The notes: generated by a model from the sequence alone, not told the origin. DNA of 64,000 nt from Streptomyces sp. NBC_01669 (GCF_026339735.1 NZ_JAPEQG010000001.1:7873001-7937000), one strand, 5' to 3'. Positions 1 through 9,019 are shown, counted from the stretch's first letter. Made by a program: numbers and translations.

Positions 1-86
1 CTTGATCCGGCCGGCGCCGTGCACCATCAGCCTCCCGTTGTTGTCCAGGGCTGTTGTCCTGGTGTTCGAGGTCACTCTATCCAATG

Positions 87-158
87 TGCAAAACGTTTTG
101 TATGGTGCTTCCGATCGTGCCGCACGGAGGCCGAGCCAGGTTATGCAAAACGATTTGG
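87..158. promoter_or_regulatory. Two LacI-type operator sites upstream of the sugar ABC operon
   Basis: A perfect 12-bp palindrome, caaaacgttttg, lies at 89-100. A second copy with one mismatched pair, caaaacgatttg, lies at 146-157. Both are preceded by tg and are about 57 bp (5-6 helical turns) apart. The central CG palindrome with A-rich arms is the usual form of LacI/GalR-family operators in Streptomyces sugar operons. The second site ends about 35 bp before the lipoprotein ATG, suiting repression by a looped or doubly bound dimer. The regulator gene is not visible and may lie upstream of the window. Confidence 0.65.
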
Positions 159-192
159 AGAACGCGATGTCCATCGCAGGCAGGAGAGCCGC

Positions 193-1488
193 ATGACGAG
201 CTCTCCCAGCCGCAGAACCGTGCTCGGCGCCGCCCTCGGCGTGGCCTCGGCGGCGGCCCTGGCCGGCTGCTCGGGCGGCCGACCGGCGGACGGCAGAACA
301 GCGGTGCGGTTCCTCGGCCCGGAGACCCCCGAGACGTTCCGGGCGGTCATCCGCGGCTTCGAACGGGCCAACCCCGGTATACGGATCGACTACACGCCGG
401 TCCCGCCCGACCAGCTCGGCGACGTCCTGCAACTGCGGCTCTCCGCGAAGGACAGCGCGATCGACGTGTACGCGGTCGACCAGCCGCGCGTCCCGGCGCT
501 GACCGCCCGCGGCTTCCTCACCGACCTGAACCGGATCGCGGACCGCACCAAGGCCGCTGTCACCCCCGAGCAGTACGCCGTCAGCTCCTGGGACGGCACG
601 CTCCGCTCGCTGCCGATCTGGACGTCCACCCAGTACCTCTTCTACAACGCGGACCTGCTGGCCAAGGCCGGGGTGGCACTCCCCGACGCGGCACCGGCCG
701 ACCGCTGGAGCTGGGAGCGGACCAGGGCCGCGGGACGCCGGGCGATGGACCGGGCCGGAGCCGACTACGCGCTGCTGCTGGAGCAGACGGACCTCTACTA
801 CGGGCTGCAGCCGCTCATCGAGTCCCTCCACGGCGGATCAGGCATCACCGGAAAGGACATGCTCACGCCCGCCGTCACCACCCAGGGCTGGATCGACGCG
901 CTCGACTGGTACCGCACGCTCTTCGCCGACGGCTCGTCGCCCCGCGGCATCCCGTCGTACCAGCTCTCCTCCCTCTTCACCTCGGGCCGCGTGCCGTTCT
1001 TCGTCGGCGGCCCGTGGAACCTCGGTGCCTTCGCCGGACTCAAGGACTTCACCTGGGGCACGGCCCCGCAGCCGAAGTTCGCCCACGGCCGCGCCGTCAC
1101 CCCCACCGACTCCTGGTCCTGGGGCGTCAACCCGTACGCCGAACACCCCGAAGCGGGCCTGCGATTCATGGAGTACGCCGCACTGACCACCGAGGGCAGC
1201 CTCTCCACCGTCGAGGCGTCCCCGCTCATCCCGTCGAACCGCAAGGCCTTCGACCGGTACGCGGCGGACCTGGCGGACAAGGCGACGAAGAGCACCGCCG
1301 GGGTCGCCACGATCATGCGGTACGAACTCGCTCACACCGCCGTCAGCCGGCCACGCAGCATCGGTTACACGCAGTTCGAGACCGTCATGGGCTCCGCCTT
1401 CTCCGACATCCGCAACGGTTCCGCCGTGGAACCCCGGCTGGCGAAGGCCTCCGGTGAACTGGTGCGTACCTGGGAGCGCCTGCGATGA
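193..1488 (+). CDS. ABC transporter substrate-binding lipoprotein (carbohydrate/nucleoside uptake type)
   Basis: This is an extracellular solute-binding protein of the family-1 (MalE-like) fold, tethered to the membrane to deliver ligand to the two permeases encoded next. The ATG at 193 gives a twin-arginine signal (R7-R8) and a lipobox LAGC with the lipidated Cys at residue 26. Longer open frames upstream would bury this signal, so 193 is chosen. The 431-residue length is normal for the family. Its stop overlaps the next start (ATGA), so the three transport genes form one operon. No ATPase gene is present, as is usual in Streptomyces where MsiK serves many such importers. The ligand is unknown; the downstream nucleoside hydrolase and ribokinase remnant suggest a nucleoside or pentose, by inference only. 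Confidence 0.9.
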   Translation: MTSSPSRRTVLGAALGVASAAALAGCSGGRPADGRTAVRFLGPETPETFRAVIRGFERANPGIRIDYTPVPPDQLGDVLQLRLSAKDSAIDVYAVDQPRVPALTARGFLTDLNRIADRTKAAVTPEQYAVSSWDGTLRSLPIWTSTQYLFYNADLLAKAGVALPDAAPADRWSWERTRAAGRRAMDRAGADYALLLEQTDLYYGLQPLIESLHGGSGITGKDMLTPAVTTQGWIDALDWYRTLFADGSSPRGIPSYQLSSLFTSGRVPFFVGGPWNLGAFAGLKDFTWGTAPQPKFAHGRAVTPTDSWSWGVNPYAEHPEAGLRFMEYAALTTEGSLSTVEASPLIPSNRKAFDRYAADLADKATKSTAGVATIMRYELAHTAVSRPRSIGYTQFETVMGSAFSDIRNGSAVEPRLAKASGELVRTWERLR

Positions 1489-2393
1489 CCACCTCACCAC
1501 CCCGCACCCCGCCGCGGCCCGCACGCCGCCGCGCATCGCAGGGCCGGACCGCCCTGTACTTCCTGGCACCCGCGCTGCTCGCCCTTGTGGTGCTGCGTCT
1601 GCTGCCCGCCGCGATGGCCCTGGTCAGCAGCGCGCGCCACCACAGCCTCGTCGACGGCACCACCACGTTCGTCGGCCTCGGCAACTACACGGACCTCCTC
1701 TCGGACTCCCAGTTCTGGCAGAGCGTCCGGGTCACGCTGCTGTTCAGCCTGGTCATCAACCCGCTCCAGGTGCTGATCGCGCTCGGCCTCGCCGTACTTC
1801 TGGGCCGCAGGTTCGCGGGCGTCCGCTTCTGGCGCTCGCTGGTCTTCGCACCCATCGCCGTGCCGCCCGCCGTGTCCGCCGTCATCTGGGGCATCCTCTA
1901 CCGCCCCGAGGGACCGCTCAACGCGATCCTCGGCGCCCTGGGGATCCCGCCGCAGCCCTTCCTCACCAGCTCCGAGCAGGCGCTCTTCGCGCTCATCGTG
2001 CTGATGTCCTGGGTCGGCGTCGGCTACTGGATGATGTTCCTGATCGCCGGGCTCCAGGACATTCCGCAGGAGTGCTACGACGCGGCCGCCGTCGACGGCG
2101 CCTCCGCCTGGCAGCGCTTCTTCCATGTCACGCTGCCGCTGCTGCGCCGCCCGCTCGCCTTTGTGCTGGTCGCCGACACCGTCGCCAACTTCCTGGTGTT
2201 CGCGCCCGTGCAGCTGCTCACCCGCGGCGGCCCCGACGGCTCCACCAATCTCATGATGTACGACGTGTTCCGCCGCGCCTACAGCGTCGGCGACATCAAC
2301 TTCGCCCAGGCCGAAGTGGTGGTGCTCGTCGCCATCACGCTCGCCGTCGTCGTCGTCCAGTTCCGGATGATGCAGGGCAAGGGCGAGGAGTGA
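1485..2393 (+). CDS. Sugar ABC transporter permease, MalF type
   Basis: Inner-membrane permease of 302 residues with about six hydrophobic segments, first of a pair. The cytoplasmic EAA loop, which contacts the ATPase, is visible around residues 195-220 (ECYDAAAVDGAS, then LPLLRRP). It overlaps the binding-protein gene by 4 bp and precedes the second permease by 4 bp, so translation is probably coupled. Together with its partner it would form the transmembrane channel of a CUT1-type importer; the ATPase must come from elsewhere in the genome. Confidence 0.9.
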   Translation: MTTSPPRTPPRPARRRASQGRTALYFLAPALLALVVLRLLPAAMALVSSARHHSLVDGTTTFVGLGNYTDLLSDSQFWQSVRVTLLFSLVINPLQVLIALGLAVLLGRRFAGVRFWRSLVFAPIAVPPAVSAVIWGILYRPEGPLNAILGALGIPPQPFLTSSEQALFALIVLMSWVGVGYWMMFLIAGLQDIPQECYDAAAVDGASAWQRFFHVTLPLLRRPLAFVLVADTVANFLVFAPVQLLTRGGPDGSTNLMMYDVFRRAYSVGDINFAQAEVVVLVAITLAVVVVQFRMMQGKGEE

Positions 2394-2397
2394 CCCA

Positions 2398-3264
2398 GTG
2401 AAGACCACGAACGCGCCGGTGCCCTCGACCCCGCGCCGCCTCTCCGCTCTGCGGCACATGCCGCTCGTCACCGCCGTCGTCATGGGCGTGCTGTTCGCGC
2501 TGCCCCTGCTGTGGGTGCTCGCCGGCTCGCTGCGCCCCGGTGACAAGGTGCTCGCCGGGCTCGACCGGGTGTCCTGGCACAGCCTGATTCCGACCGATGC
2601 CACGCTGCACAACTATGTGACCCTGTTCCGGGGCGACTTCGGCCGAGCAGTACTCAACTCCATCGGCGTCGCCGTCGCCACCGTCCTGCTCGGCCTGGTG
2701 CTCTCCGCGATGGCGGCCTTCGCCCTCTCGGTCTTCCGGTTCCGCGGGCGCGGGCTCGTCTTCGCCGTGATCCTGCTCAGCTTCATGATCCCGTTCGACG
2801 CGATCGCGATCCCGCTGTCCGACATCTTCCGGGACTGGGGACTGCAGAACACGTACGCCGGTCTGATCCTGCCCGGCATAGGCAACGGCCTGGCGATCTT
2901 CCTGCTGCGTCAGTTCTTCCTCGCCATCCCGCGCGAACTCGTCGAGGCCGCGCGGATGGACGGGCTCAGCTGGTGGGGCGTCTTCACGAAGATCTACGTA
3001 CCCCTGTCGCGGCCCGCCCTGATCGGCGCCGGCCTGACCCTGTTCACCTTCCAGTGGCAGTCCTACATGTGGCCGCTGCTCGTCGGCACCGAACCGGACA
3101 AGCAGCTCGGCCCGATCGCCCTCGGCACCCTGCAGGGACAGATGGTCGTCGACTACGGCCAGGTGTTCGCCGCCGCCGTCGTCCTGACCGTCATCCCGCT
3201 CCTCGTACTGCTGCGCCTGCAGCGGTACTTCACGCAGTCCATCGCGGGCAGCGGCCTGAAGTGA
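2398..3264 (+). CDS. Sugar ABC transporter permease, MalG type
   Basis: Second permease of the importer, 288 residues starting at GTG 2398, 4 bp after the previous stop. It has an N-terminal transmembrane segment near residues 20-42 and five more, with the EAA loop near residues 180-205 (RELVEAARMDGLSWWG). It pairs with the preceding MalF-type permease. The next gene starts 35 bp later in the same direction and probably shares the transcript. Confidence 0.9.
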   Translation: MKTTNAPVPSTPRRLSALRHMPLVTAVVMGVLFALPLLWVLAGSLRPGDKVLAGLDRVSWHSLIPTDATLHNYVTLFRGDFGRAVLNSIGVAVATVLLGLVLSAMAAFALSVFRFRGRGLVFAVILLSFMIPFDAIAIPLSDIFRDWGLQNTYAGLILPGIGNGLAIFLLRQFFLAIPRELVEAARMDGLSWWGVFTKIYVPLSRPALIGAGLTLFTFQWQSYMWPLLVGTEPDKQLGPIALGTLQGQMVVDYGQVFAAAVVLTVIPLLVLLRLQRYFTQSIAGSGLK

Positions 3265-3299
3265 CCATCGATCCACCCGCCAACGACCCCAGGAGCAAA

Positions 3300-4181
3300 G
3301 TGAACCAGCCCACGGCAGACGTCCTCCTCGACACCGACATCGGCAGCGACGTCGACGACGCCCTCGCCCTCGGTGTGCTGCTCGGCTCGCCCGAGGCGCA
3401 CATCGCCGGCATCACCACCGTCTACGGCGACACCCTGCTCAGGGCCCGCCTCGCCCACCGGCTCGGCGCCCTCGCCGGACGCGACCTCACCGTCGTGCCC
3501 GGAGCCACCGAGACCCTCTCCGGCAAGGCCGTCTGGTGGGCCGGACACGAAGGCCGGGCCTTCCCCGACCTGGAGACGGAACCGGTACGCGACGACATCG
3601 CCGCCGACCGCTTCCTGGTCGACACCGTGCTTGCCGAGCCCGGCGCGAGCGATGTCATCGCCATCGCCCCGCTCACCAACATCGCCCGCGCGATCCGCCT
3701 CGACGACCGCTTCGCCCCCGGGGTACGCACCCTGTACATGATGGGCGGAGACTTCGGCCCGCGCGCCAAGGCCGAGCACAACATCGTCAGCGACATCACC
3801 GCTGCCCGCATCGTCTTCGGCTCGGCCGTGCGCATCGTGGTCACCGGGCTGGACATCACCACCCGGCTGCGCATCGAGCGGGACGGCGTCGAGACGATCC
3901 GGGCGGCCGGCCCGTACGGGGAGGCGCTGGCCCGCGAGATCGACGGCTGGACCGGCTTCACCGGCGAATCGTGGAGCGTGCCGCACGACCCGATCACGGC
4001 GCTGTCCCTGCTCCGCCCCGACCTCTACACCACCGAACGCGGCACGGTCGAGGTCACCGACGAAGGGCTGACCCTGTTCACGTCCGACCCGGAGGGCAAT
4101 GTGGACCTCGTCGTCGACGCCGATGTGCAGGCGATCGCCGAGCAGATCGTCGCCCGGATCGTACGGGCCCGGGGCCTCTGA
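3300..4181 (+). CDS. Nucleoside hydrolase (IunH/RihA-type)
   Basis: Predicted inosine/uridine-preferring nucleoside hydrolase, which splits ribonucleosides into free base and ribose with a bound calcium ion. The hallmark N-terminal Asp cluster is present at residues 11-20 (DTDIGSDVDD), followed by ITTVYGD. The MMGG segment and a late HDP motif (PHDPITAL) match the family. The start is GTG 3300, preceded by AGGAG; the open frame extends further upstream into the permease gene but that is an overlap artefact. The protein has 293 residues, normal length. Position in the operon implies it acts on material imported by the ABC system. Its natural partner, a ribokinase, follows immediately but is broken. 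Confidence 0.88.
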   Translation: MNQPTADVLLDTDIGSDVDDALALGVLLGSPEAHIAGITTVYGDTLLRARLAHRLGALAGRDLTVVPGATETLSGKAVWWAGHEGRAFPDLETEPVRDDIAADRFLVDTVLAEPGASDVIAIAPLTNIARAIRLDDRFAPGVRTLYMMGGDFGPRAKAEHNIVSDITAARIVFGSAVRIVVTGLDITTRLRIERDGVETIRAAGPYGEALAREIDGWTGFTGESWSVPHDPITALSLLRPDLYTTERGTVEVTDEGLTLFTSDPEGNVDLVVDADVQAIAEQIVARIVRARGL

Positions 4182-4192
4182 GAGGGGGCGCC

Positions 4193-4540
4193 ATGTCCAC
4201 CCGGCCGGCCTCCACCGACGCGGTCGTGGGCGGCTGGTGCGACGCGTACCTCATGGCCGCGTCGCACGCCGCCCCGCCACCGGGGAGACCGTGCTCGGCA
4301 GCGACCTGACGGCCCATCCGGGCGGCAAGGGTGCCAACCGGGCCGTCGCCGCCCGGCTCGGCGCCGATGCCACCCTCGGTCGACGTGGTGGAGACGACCG
4401 GGGGCGGGCGACGCCATGACCGGCGCACTCGCCCACCGCCCGGCCCGGAGCGACGACCTGGTGACCGCGGTGCGGTACGCGGTCAGGGTCGGCGCTGCCG
4501 CCGTGCGGGGCGCAGGTGCGCAGAGCGCGTACCCCACGGA
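4193..4540 (+). pseudogene. Decayed ribokinase (PfkB family), internally deleted and frameshifted
   Basis: Three frames must be joined to read it. The first 25 or so codons from ATG 4193 end near DAYLMA. A shift near 4270 leads into RRPATGETVLGSDLTAHPGG followed by KGANRA, the substrate-binding N-terminus of ribokinase. After about 4380 the text jumps to VDVVETTG, and a further one-base shift is needed to read GAGDAMTGALAHR, the catalytic Asp region, and then AVRYAVRVGAAAV to GAQSAYPT. Roughly two thirds of a normal 300-residue ribokinase is missing. It starts 11 bp after the nucleoside hydrolase, so the ancestral operon coupled ribose release to phosphorylation. Confidence 0.8.
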
Positions 4541-4643
4541 AGGGGACCTGGCGGGACTGTGGCCACGACGGTGCCCGTGGTGGAAGGCGATCCACGACGG
4601 GCGCCCTCGTCGCGTCCGCCCGGAGAGCGGGTACCGTGCAGCC

Positions 4644-5177
4644 GTGACCGGTTCCGCGCAGCGCCCGCTTCTCTTCCTCGACGTCGACGGGCCGCTCATT
4701 CCGTTCGGAGCGACTCCGCAACAACGCCCGGACGGGTATCCGACGTACCGCACGGGGGCCGCGCCCGGGCCGGCCGAGTCGAATCCCCTTCTGAGCAGGA
4801 TCGATCCCGCGCTCGGGCCCCGGCTGACGGCGCTGGGCTGCGACCTCGTCTGGGCCACGACCTGGTTGGACGAGGCCAACGAGTGCATCGCACCGTGGCT
4901 CGGCCTGCCGGAGCTGCCCATGGTGGCCTGGCCGGATCCGGCGTACGAGGACGAACTCGACCGGCGGGACGGGCTGCACTGGAAGACGCGCCCCCTCGTC
5001 GACCGCGCGGCAGGGCGCCCCTTCGTCTGGGTGGACGACGAGATCACCGGCACCGACCGGGCCTGGGTGGCCGCACATCACCCGGGGCCGGCCCTCCTCC
5101 ATCGCGTCGACCCCGCCCAGGGGCTCACCGACGCGGACTTCGCCGCTCTCGACGCGTGGCTGCGCGCGAACCGGTGA
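4644..5177 (+). CDS. HAD-like hydrolase domain protein
   Basis: A 177-residue protein from GTG 4644, chosen because the family-defining motif begins a dozen residues later; the open frame continues upstream only through the ribokinase debris. Motif I of HAD enzymes is seen as DVDG at residues 13-16 and a late acidic motif VWVDDE lies near residue 127. An Asn/Trp-rich middle (LVWATTWLDEANECI) is typical of the small Streptomyces HAD proteins annotated as secreted or hypothetical. Substrate unknown; phosphatase or nucleotidase activity is plausible from the DxD motif but not shown. Convergent with the ABC exporter genes that end 30 bp away. Confidence 0.75.
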   Translation: MTGSAQRPLLFLDVDGPLIPFGATPQQRPDGYPTYRTGAAPGPAESNPLLSRIDPALGPRLTALGCDLVWATTWLDEANECIAPWLGLPELPMVAWPDPAYEDELDRRDGLHWKTRPLVDRAAGRPFVWVDDEITGTDRAWVAAHHPGPALLHRVDPAQGLTDADFAALDAWLRANR

Positions 5178-5207
5178 CGGTCCGCGCACCACCTTCGCCT
5201 TCTCCGC

Positions 5208-6989
5208 TCAGCCGTGCCAGGACCGCCACAGCGCCGCATACGCGCCGTCCGCCGCAACCAGCTCGTCATGGCTGCCCAGTTCGCTGATCCTGCCGCTCTC
5301 GACCACCGCGATCACATCCGCGTCATGCGCGGTGTGCAGCCGGTGCGCGATCGCCACGACCGTACGGCCGTCGAGCACCCGCGCCAGCGAGCGTTCCAGA
5401 TGGCGGGCCGCCCGCGGGTCCAGCAGCGAGGTCGCCTCGTCCAGCACCAGCGTGTGCGGATCGGCCAGCACCAGCCGGGCCAGGGCGATCTGCTGCGCCT
5501 GCGCCGGGGTCAGGGCCAGACCGCCCGAACCGACCTCGGTGTCCAGACCCTCGTCCAGCGCCTTCGCCCAGCCGTCCGCGTCGACCGCGGCGAGCGACGC
5601 CCACAGCTCCGCGTCCTGCGCGCCGTCACGGGCCAGCAGCAGGTTGTCGCGGAGCGAACCGACGAACACATGGTGCTCCTGGTTGACCAGCGCCACATGC
5701 GTACGCACCTGCTCCGCCGTCATCTGCGACAACTGCGCACCACCCAGGGTGACTTCACCGCTGCGCGGGGCGTAGATCCCGGCCAGCAGCCGGCCGAGCG
5801 TGGACTTGCCCGCACCGGACGGGCCGACCAGCGCGAGGCGCGTGCCCGGGGCGACGTCGAGGGACACCTTGTGCAGCACGTCGACCCCGGCGCGGTAGCC
5901 GAAGTGCACACCGTCCGCCCGGACGTCCCGGCCGTCCGGGGCGACCTCCGCGTCGCCCGCGTCCGGTTCGATGTCCCGCACGCCGACCAGCCGGGCCAGC
6001 GACACCTGTGCGACCTGCAACTCGTCGTACCAGCGCAGGATCAGACCGATCGGGTCGACCATCATCTGCGCCAGCAGCGCACCCGTCGTCAGCTGTCCGA
6101 CAGTGAGCCATCCCTCGATGACGAACCAGCCGCCGAGCATCAGCACCGCGCCGAGGATCGTCACGTACGTGACATTGATGACGGGGAAGAGCACCGAACG
6201 CAGGAACAGCGTGTACCGTTCCCAGGCTGTCCACTCCTTGATCCGCCGGTCCGACAGCGCCACCCGGCGCGCGCCGAGACGGTGCGCCTCCACCGTCCGT
6301 CCGGCGTCCACGGTCTCCGCCAGCATCGCGGCGACCGCCGCGTACCCGGCGGCTTCCGAGCGGTACGCGGACGGCGCCCGGCGGAAGTACCAGCGACAGC
6401 CGAGGATCAGCACCGGCAGGGCGATCAGTACGGAGAGTGCCAGCGGGGGAGCGGTCACGGTGAGCGCACCGAGCAGCAGCCCCGCCCACACCACACCGAT
6501 CGCCAACTGCGGCACGGCCTCCCGCATCGCGTTGGCCAGCCGGTCGATGTCGGTAGTGATCCTGGAGAGCAGATCACCGGTTCCGGCCCGCTCCAGCACG
6601 CCCGGCGGCAGCCCGACCGACCGCACGAGGAAGTCCTCGCGCAGATCGGCCAGCATCTCCTCACCGAGCATCGCGCTGCGCAGCCGCATCATCCGGGTGA
6701 ACACGGTCTGTACGAGCAGTGCGAGCCCGAACACCGCGGCGGTGCGCTCCAGATGGAGGTCGGCGACCCCGTTCGACAGGTCCTCGACCAGTCCGCCCAG
6801 CAGATACGGCCCGACGATCGAGGCGATCACCGCGACGGCGTTGACCGAGATGAGTACGGCGAACGGCCTGCGGTGGCGCCGCATCAGATCCCGTACATAG
6901 CTGCGTACGGTGGTGGGGGTGCCGACCGGCAGCGTTGTCGCCGACTCCGGGGCGGCCGGGTCGTACGCCGGTTGTGCGACGCCGATCAT
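5208..6989 (-). CDS. ABC exporter half-transporter with intact Walker A but degenerate signature motif
   Basis: A 593-residue fused membrane/ATPase half-transporter: an exporter-type transmembrane domain over roughly residues 30-330, then the nucleotide-binding domain. Walker A (GPSGAGKST, near 391), Walker B (LVLDEATS, near 513) and the H-loop (AHRL, near 548) are intact. The ABC signature, normally LSGGQ, reads LTPAQAQQIALAR near residue 492. The start ATG 6989 overlaps the stop of the upstream partner by 4 bp, so the two are translationally coupled and probably form a heterodimer. The signature defect is complemented by the partner. Substrate unknown; lipid, peptide and drug export are all possible for this fold. 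Confidence 0.88.
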   Translation of the reverse strand: MIGVAQPAYDPAAPESATTLPVGTPTTVRSYVRDLMRRHRRPFAVLISVNAVAVIASIVGPYLLGGLVEDLSNGVADLHLERTAAVFGLALLVQTVFTRMMRLRSAMLGEEMLADLREDFLVRSVGLPPGVLERAGTGDLLSRITTDIDRLANAMREAVPQLAIGVVWAGLLLGALTVTAPPLALSVLIALPVLILGCRWYFRRAPSAYRSEAAGYAAVAAMLAETVDAGRTVEAHRLGARRVALSDRRIKEWTAWERYTLFLRSVLFPVINVTYVTILGAVLMLGGWFVIEGWLTVGQLTTGALLAQMMVDPIGLILRWYDELQVAQVSLARLVGVRDIEPDAGDAEVAPDGRDVRADGVHFGYRAGVDVLHKVSLDVAPGTRLALVGPSGAGKSTLGRLLAGIYAPRSGEVTLGGAQLSQMTAEQVRTHVALVNQEHHVFVGSLRDNLLLARDGAQDAELWASLAAVDADGWAKALDEGLDTEVGSGGLALTPAQAQQIALARLVLADPHTLVLDEATSLLDPRAARHLERSLARVLDGRTVVAIAHRLHTAHDADVIAVVESGRISELGSHDELVAADGAYAALWRSWHG

Positions 6990-8869
6990 GCCCTCTCCTC
7001 GATTCCTTCGATCTCTTCGATCGCCTTGATCCCGCTGACTTCGCTGATCCCGTCGATCTCGTCCGATGCGGTCAGTGCCGCGATCTCGTCGTCGGTCTCC
7101 CGGGTGACGACAGCCCGGTACCGCGGTTCGGTGTGCAGCAGTTCGCGGTGCGTACCGACCGCTGTCACGGTGCCCCGGTGCACCAGTACCACCCGGTCCG
7201 CGAGGTCCAGGAGCAGCGGTGACGAGGCGAACGCGACGGTCGTACGCCCCTGGCGCAGCGCCTTGATGCCGGCGGCGACCCGGGCCTCGGTGTGCGAGTC
7301 GACGGCGGACGTCGGCTCGTCGAGAACCAGTGCCTCCGGATCGGTGACCAGGGAGCGGGCCAGGGCGAGCCGCTGCCGCTGGCCGCCGGAGAGCGACCGG
7401 CCGCGCTCGGTGATCCTGGTCGTCATCGGATCGCCGTCCCTGGTCACCGAGGCCTGTGCCAGCGCGTCGAGCACGTCACCGCACTGGGCGGCGGCAAGCG
7501 CCTCCTCAGCGGTCACCTGGCCGGACGACGGCACGTCCAGGAGCTCCCGGAGCGTCCCGGAAAGCAGCACCGGGTCCTTGTCCTGGACCAGCACCGCGGT
7601 CCTGGCGGCCGCCAGCGACAGCTCGTCCAGCGGGACGCCGCCGAGCAGGACGGACGGATTCTTCTCCGGCGACGGCGAGCCCTCGGGAGCGTCGTCCGTC
7701 GTGTCCTGCTCCGCGGCCGGCTCGGCGTGCCCACCGAGCCGTTCGGCCAGTCGGCCGGCCTCGTCCGGGTCTCCGCAGACCACCGCGGTGAACCTGCCCG
7801 CGGGGGCCATCAGCCCGGTGACCGGGTCGTACAGATCACCGGAGGGCACCACGTCGACGGTCGACGGCTCGACGGTGCGGTGCAACGACAGCACCCGCAC
7901 GGCCCGCTTGGCGGACGGCCGCGAGAAGGAGTACGCCATCGCGATCTCCTCGAAGTGCCGCAACGGGAACAGCATCAGCGTCGCCGCGCTGTACACCGTG
8001 ACCAGTTGGCCGACCTCGATCCGGCCCTCGCGGGCCAGCGTCGCTCCGTACACGACCAGCGAGATGAGCAGCACGCCCGGCAGCAGCACCTGGATCGCCG
8101 AGATCAGTGACCACATCTGCGCGCTGCGGACGGCCGCCCTGCGGACCTCCTGCGAGGCACGCCGGTAGCGGCCGAGGAACAGCTCCTCGCCGCCGATCCC
8201 GCGCAGCACCCGCAGCCCGGCCACGGTGTCCGACGCCAGTTCGGTGGCCTTTCCGGCCTTCTCGCGCTGAAGATCCGCGCGCCGGGTGGCGCGAGGGAGC
8301 AGCGGCAGCACGGCCAGTGCCAGGAGCGGCATGGCGAGTGCCACCAGCACCCCCAGCGACGGCAGATAGAGGACGAGTCCGACACAGATCAGCACGAGAG
8401 CGACGGCGGCAGCGGCGAAGCGGGAGAGTGCCTCGACGAACCAGCCGATCTTCTCGACGTCGCCGGTGGACACCGCGACGACCTCGCCCGCGGCGACCCG
8501 GCGGGTCAGTGCGGACCCGAGTTCCGCGGTCTTGCGGGCCAGTAGCTGCTGGACGCGGGCGGCGGCGGTGATCCAGTTGGTGACGGCGGTCCGGTGGAGC
8601 ATGGTGTCGCCGACCGCGATCAGCACACCGAGGACGGCGATCAGCCCGCCGGCCAGCGCGAGGCGGCTGCCGGAACGGTCGACGACGGCCTGCACGGCGA
8701 AGCCGACGGCCAGCGGCAGCCCGGCGACGGAGCACTGGTGCAGCAGGCCCCAGGACAGGGACTTGAGCTGTCCGCGGATCTGGTTGCGGCCGAGCCAGAG
8801 CAGGAAGCGTGGGCCTGACCGGACATCGGGATCGCCAGGATCCGAGTAGGGAAGATCGCGAATGTGCAT
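6986..8869 (-). CDS. ABC exporter half-transporter with degenerate Walker A but intact signature
   Basis: A 627-residue partner of the downstream half-transporter. The transmembrane domain covers roughly residues 35-320. In the ATPase domain the Walker A P-loop is lost: where GxxGxGKST is expected (near 358-370) the text reads VVCGDPDEAGRLAE, with no Lys-Ser/Thr. The signature LSGGQRQRLALAR (near 491) and Walker B ALVLDEPTSAVD (near 511) are intact; the H-loop His is replaced (FASSP, near 548). The start is taken at ATG 8869 rather than 8926 because the conserved-looking N-terminus begins there. The last 25 residues are a Glu/Ile repeat coded by near-identical short DNA repeats. Confidence 0.85.
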   Translation of the reverse strand: MHIRDLPYSDPGDPDVRSGPRFLLWLGRNQIRGQLKSLSWGLLHQCSVAGLPLAVGFAVQAVVDRSGSRLALAGGLIAVLGVLIAVGDTMLHRTAVTNWITAAARVQQLLARKTAELGSALTRRVAAGEVVAVSTGDVEKIGWFVEALSRFAAAAVALVLICVGLVLYLPSLGVLVALAMPLLALAVLPLLPRATRRADLQREKAGKATELASDTVAGLRVLRGIGGEELFLGRYRRASQEVRRAAVRSAQMWSLISAIQVLLPGVLLISLVVYGATLAREGRIEVGQLVTVYSAATLMLFPLRHFEEIAMAYSFSRPSAKRAVRVLSLHRTVEPSTVDVVPSGDLYDPVTGLMAPAGRFTAVVCGDPDEAGRLAERLGGHAEPAAEQDTTDDAPEGSPSPEKNPSVLLGGVPLDELSLAAARTAVLVQDKDPVLLSGTLRELLDVPSSGQVTAEEALAAAQCGDVLDALAQASVTRDGDPMTTRITERGRSLSGGQRQRLALARSLVTDPEALVLDEPTSAVDSHTEARVAAGIKALRQGRTTVAFASSPLLLDLADRVVLVHRGTVTAVGTHRELLHTEPRYRAVVTRETDDEIAALTASDEIDGISEVSGIKAIEEIEGIEERA

Positions 8870-9019
8870 GACGTCCCATGGTTCTGAGGATCGGTTTTTG
8901 TTCGGTGACTGACTCAAACCGTGCAAGGTTCACCCGGGGGCCCCGGTCGAAGCAAAGGGTTTTCTCCACGGAATGCGTATTTCGCGCCAAGGTCACCGAG
9001 CGGGCCGTGGGAGGTCGCA

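Noticed and set aside
2973..3299. Upstream extension of the nucleoside hydrolase frame
   Set aside because: This part overlaps the second permease gene in another frame, and the conserved Asp cluster starts only after GTG 3300 with its own AGGAG site.
5214..8168. 984-codon open frame on the plus strand
   Set aside because: Antisense to the two ABC half-transporters; composition is Arg/Gln/His-rich without domains, and the opposite strand has clear ATPase motifs.
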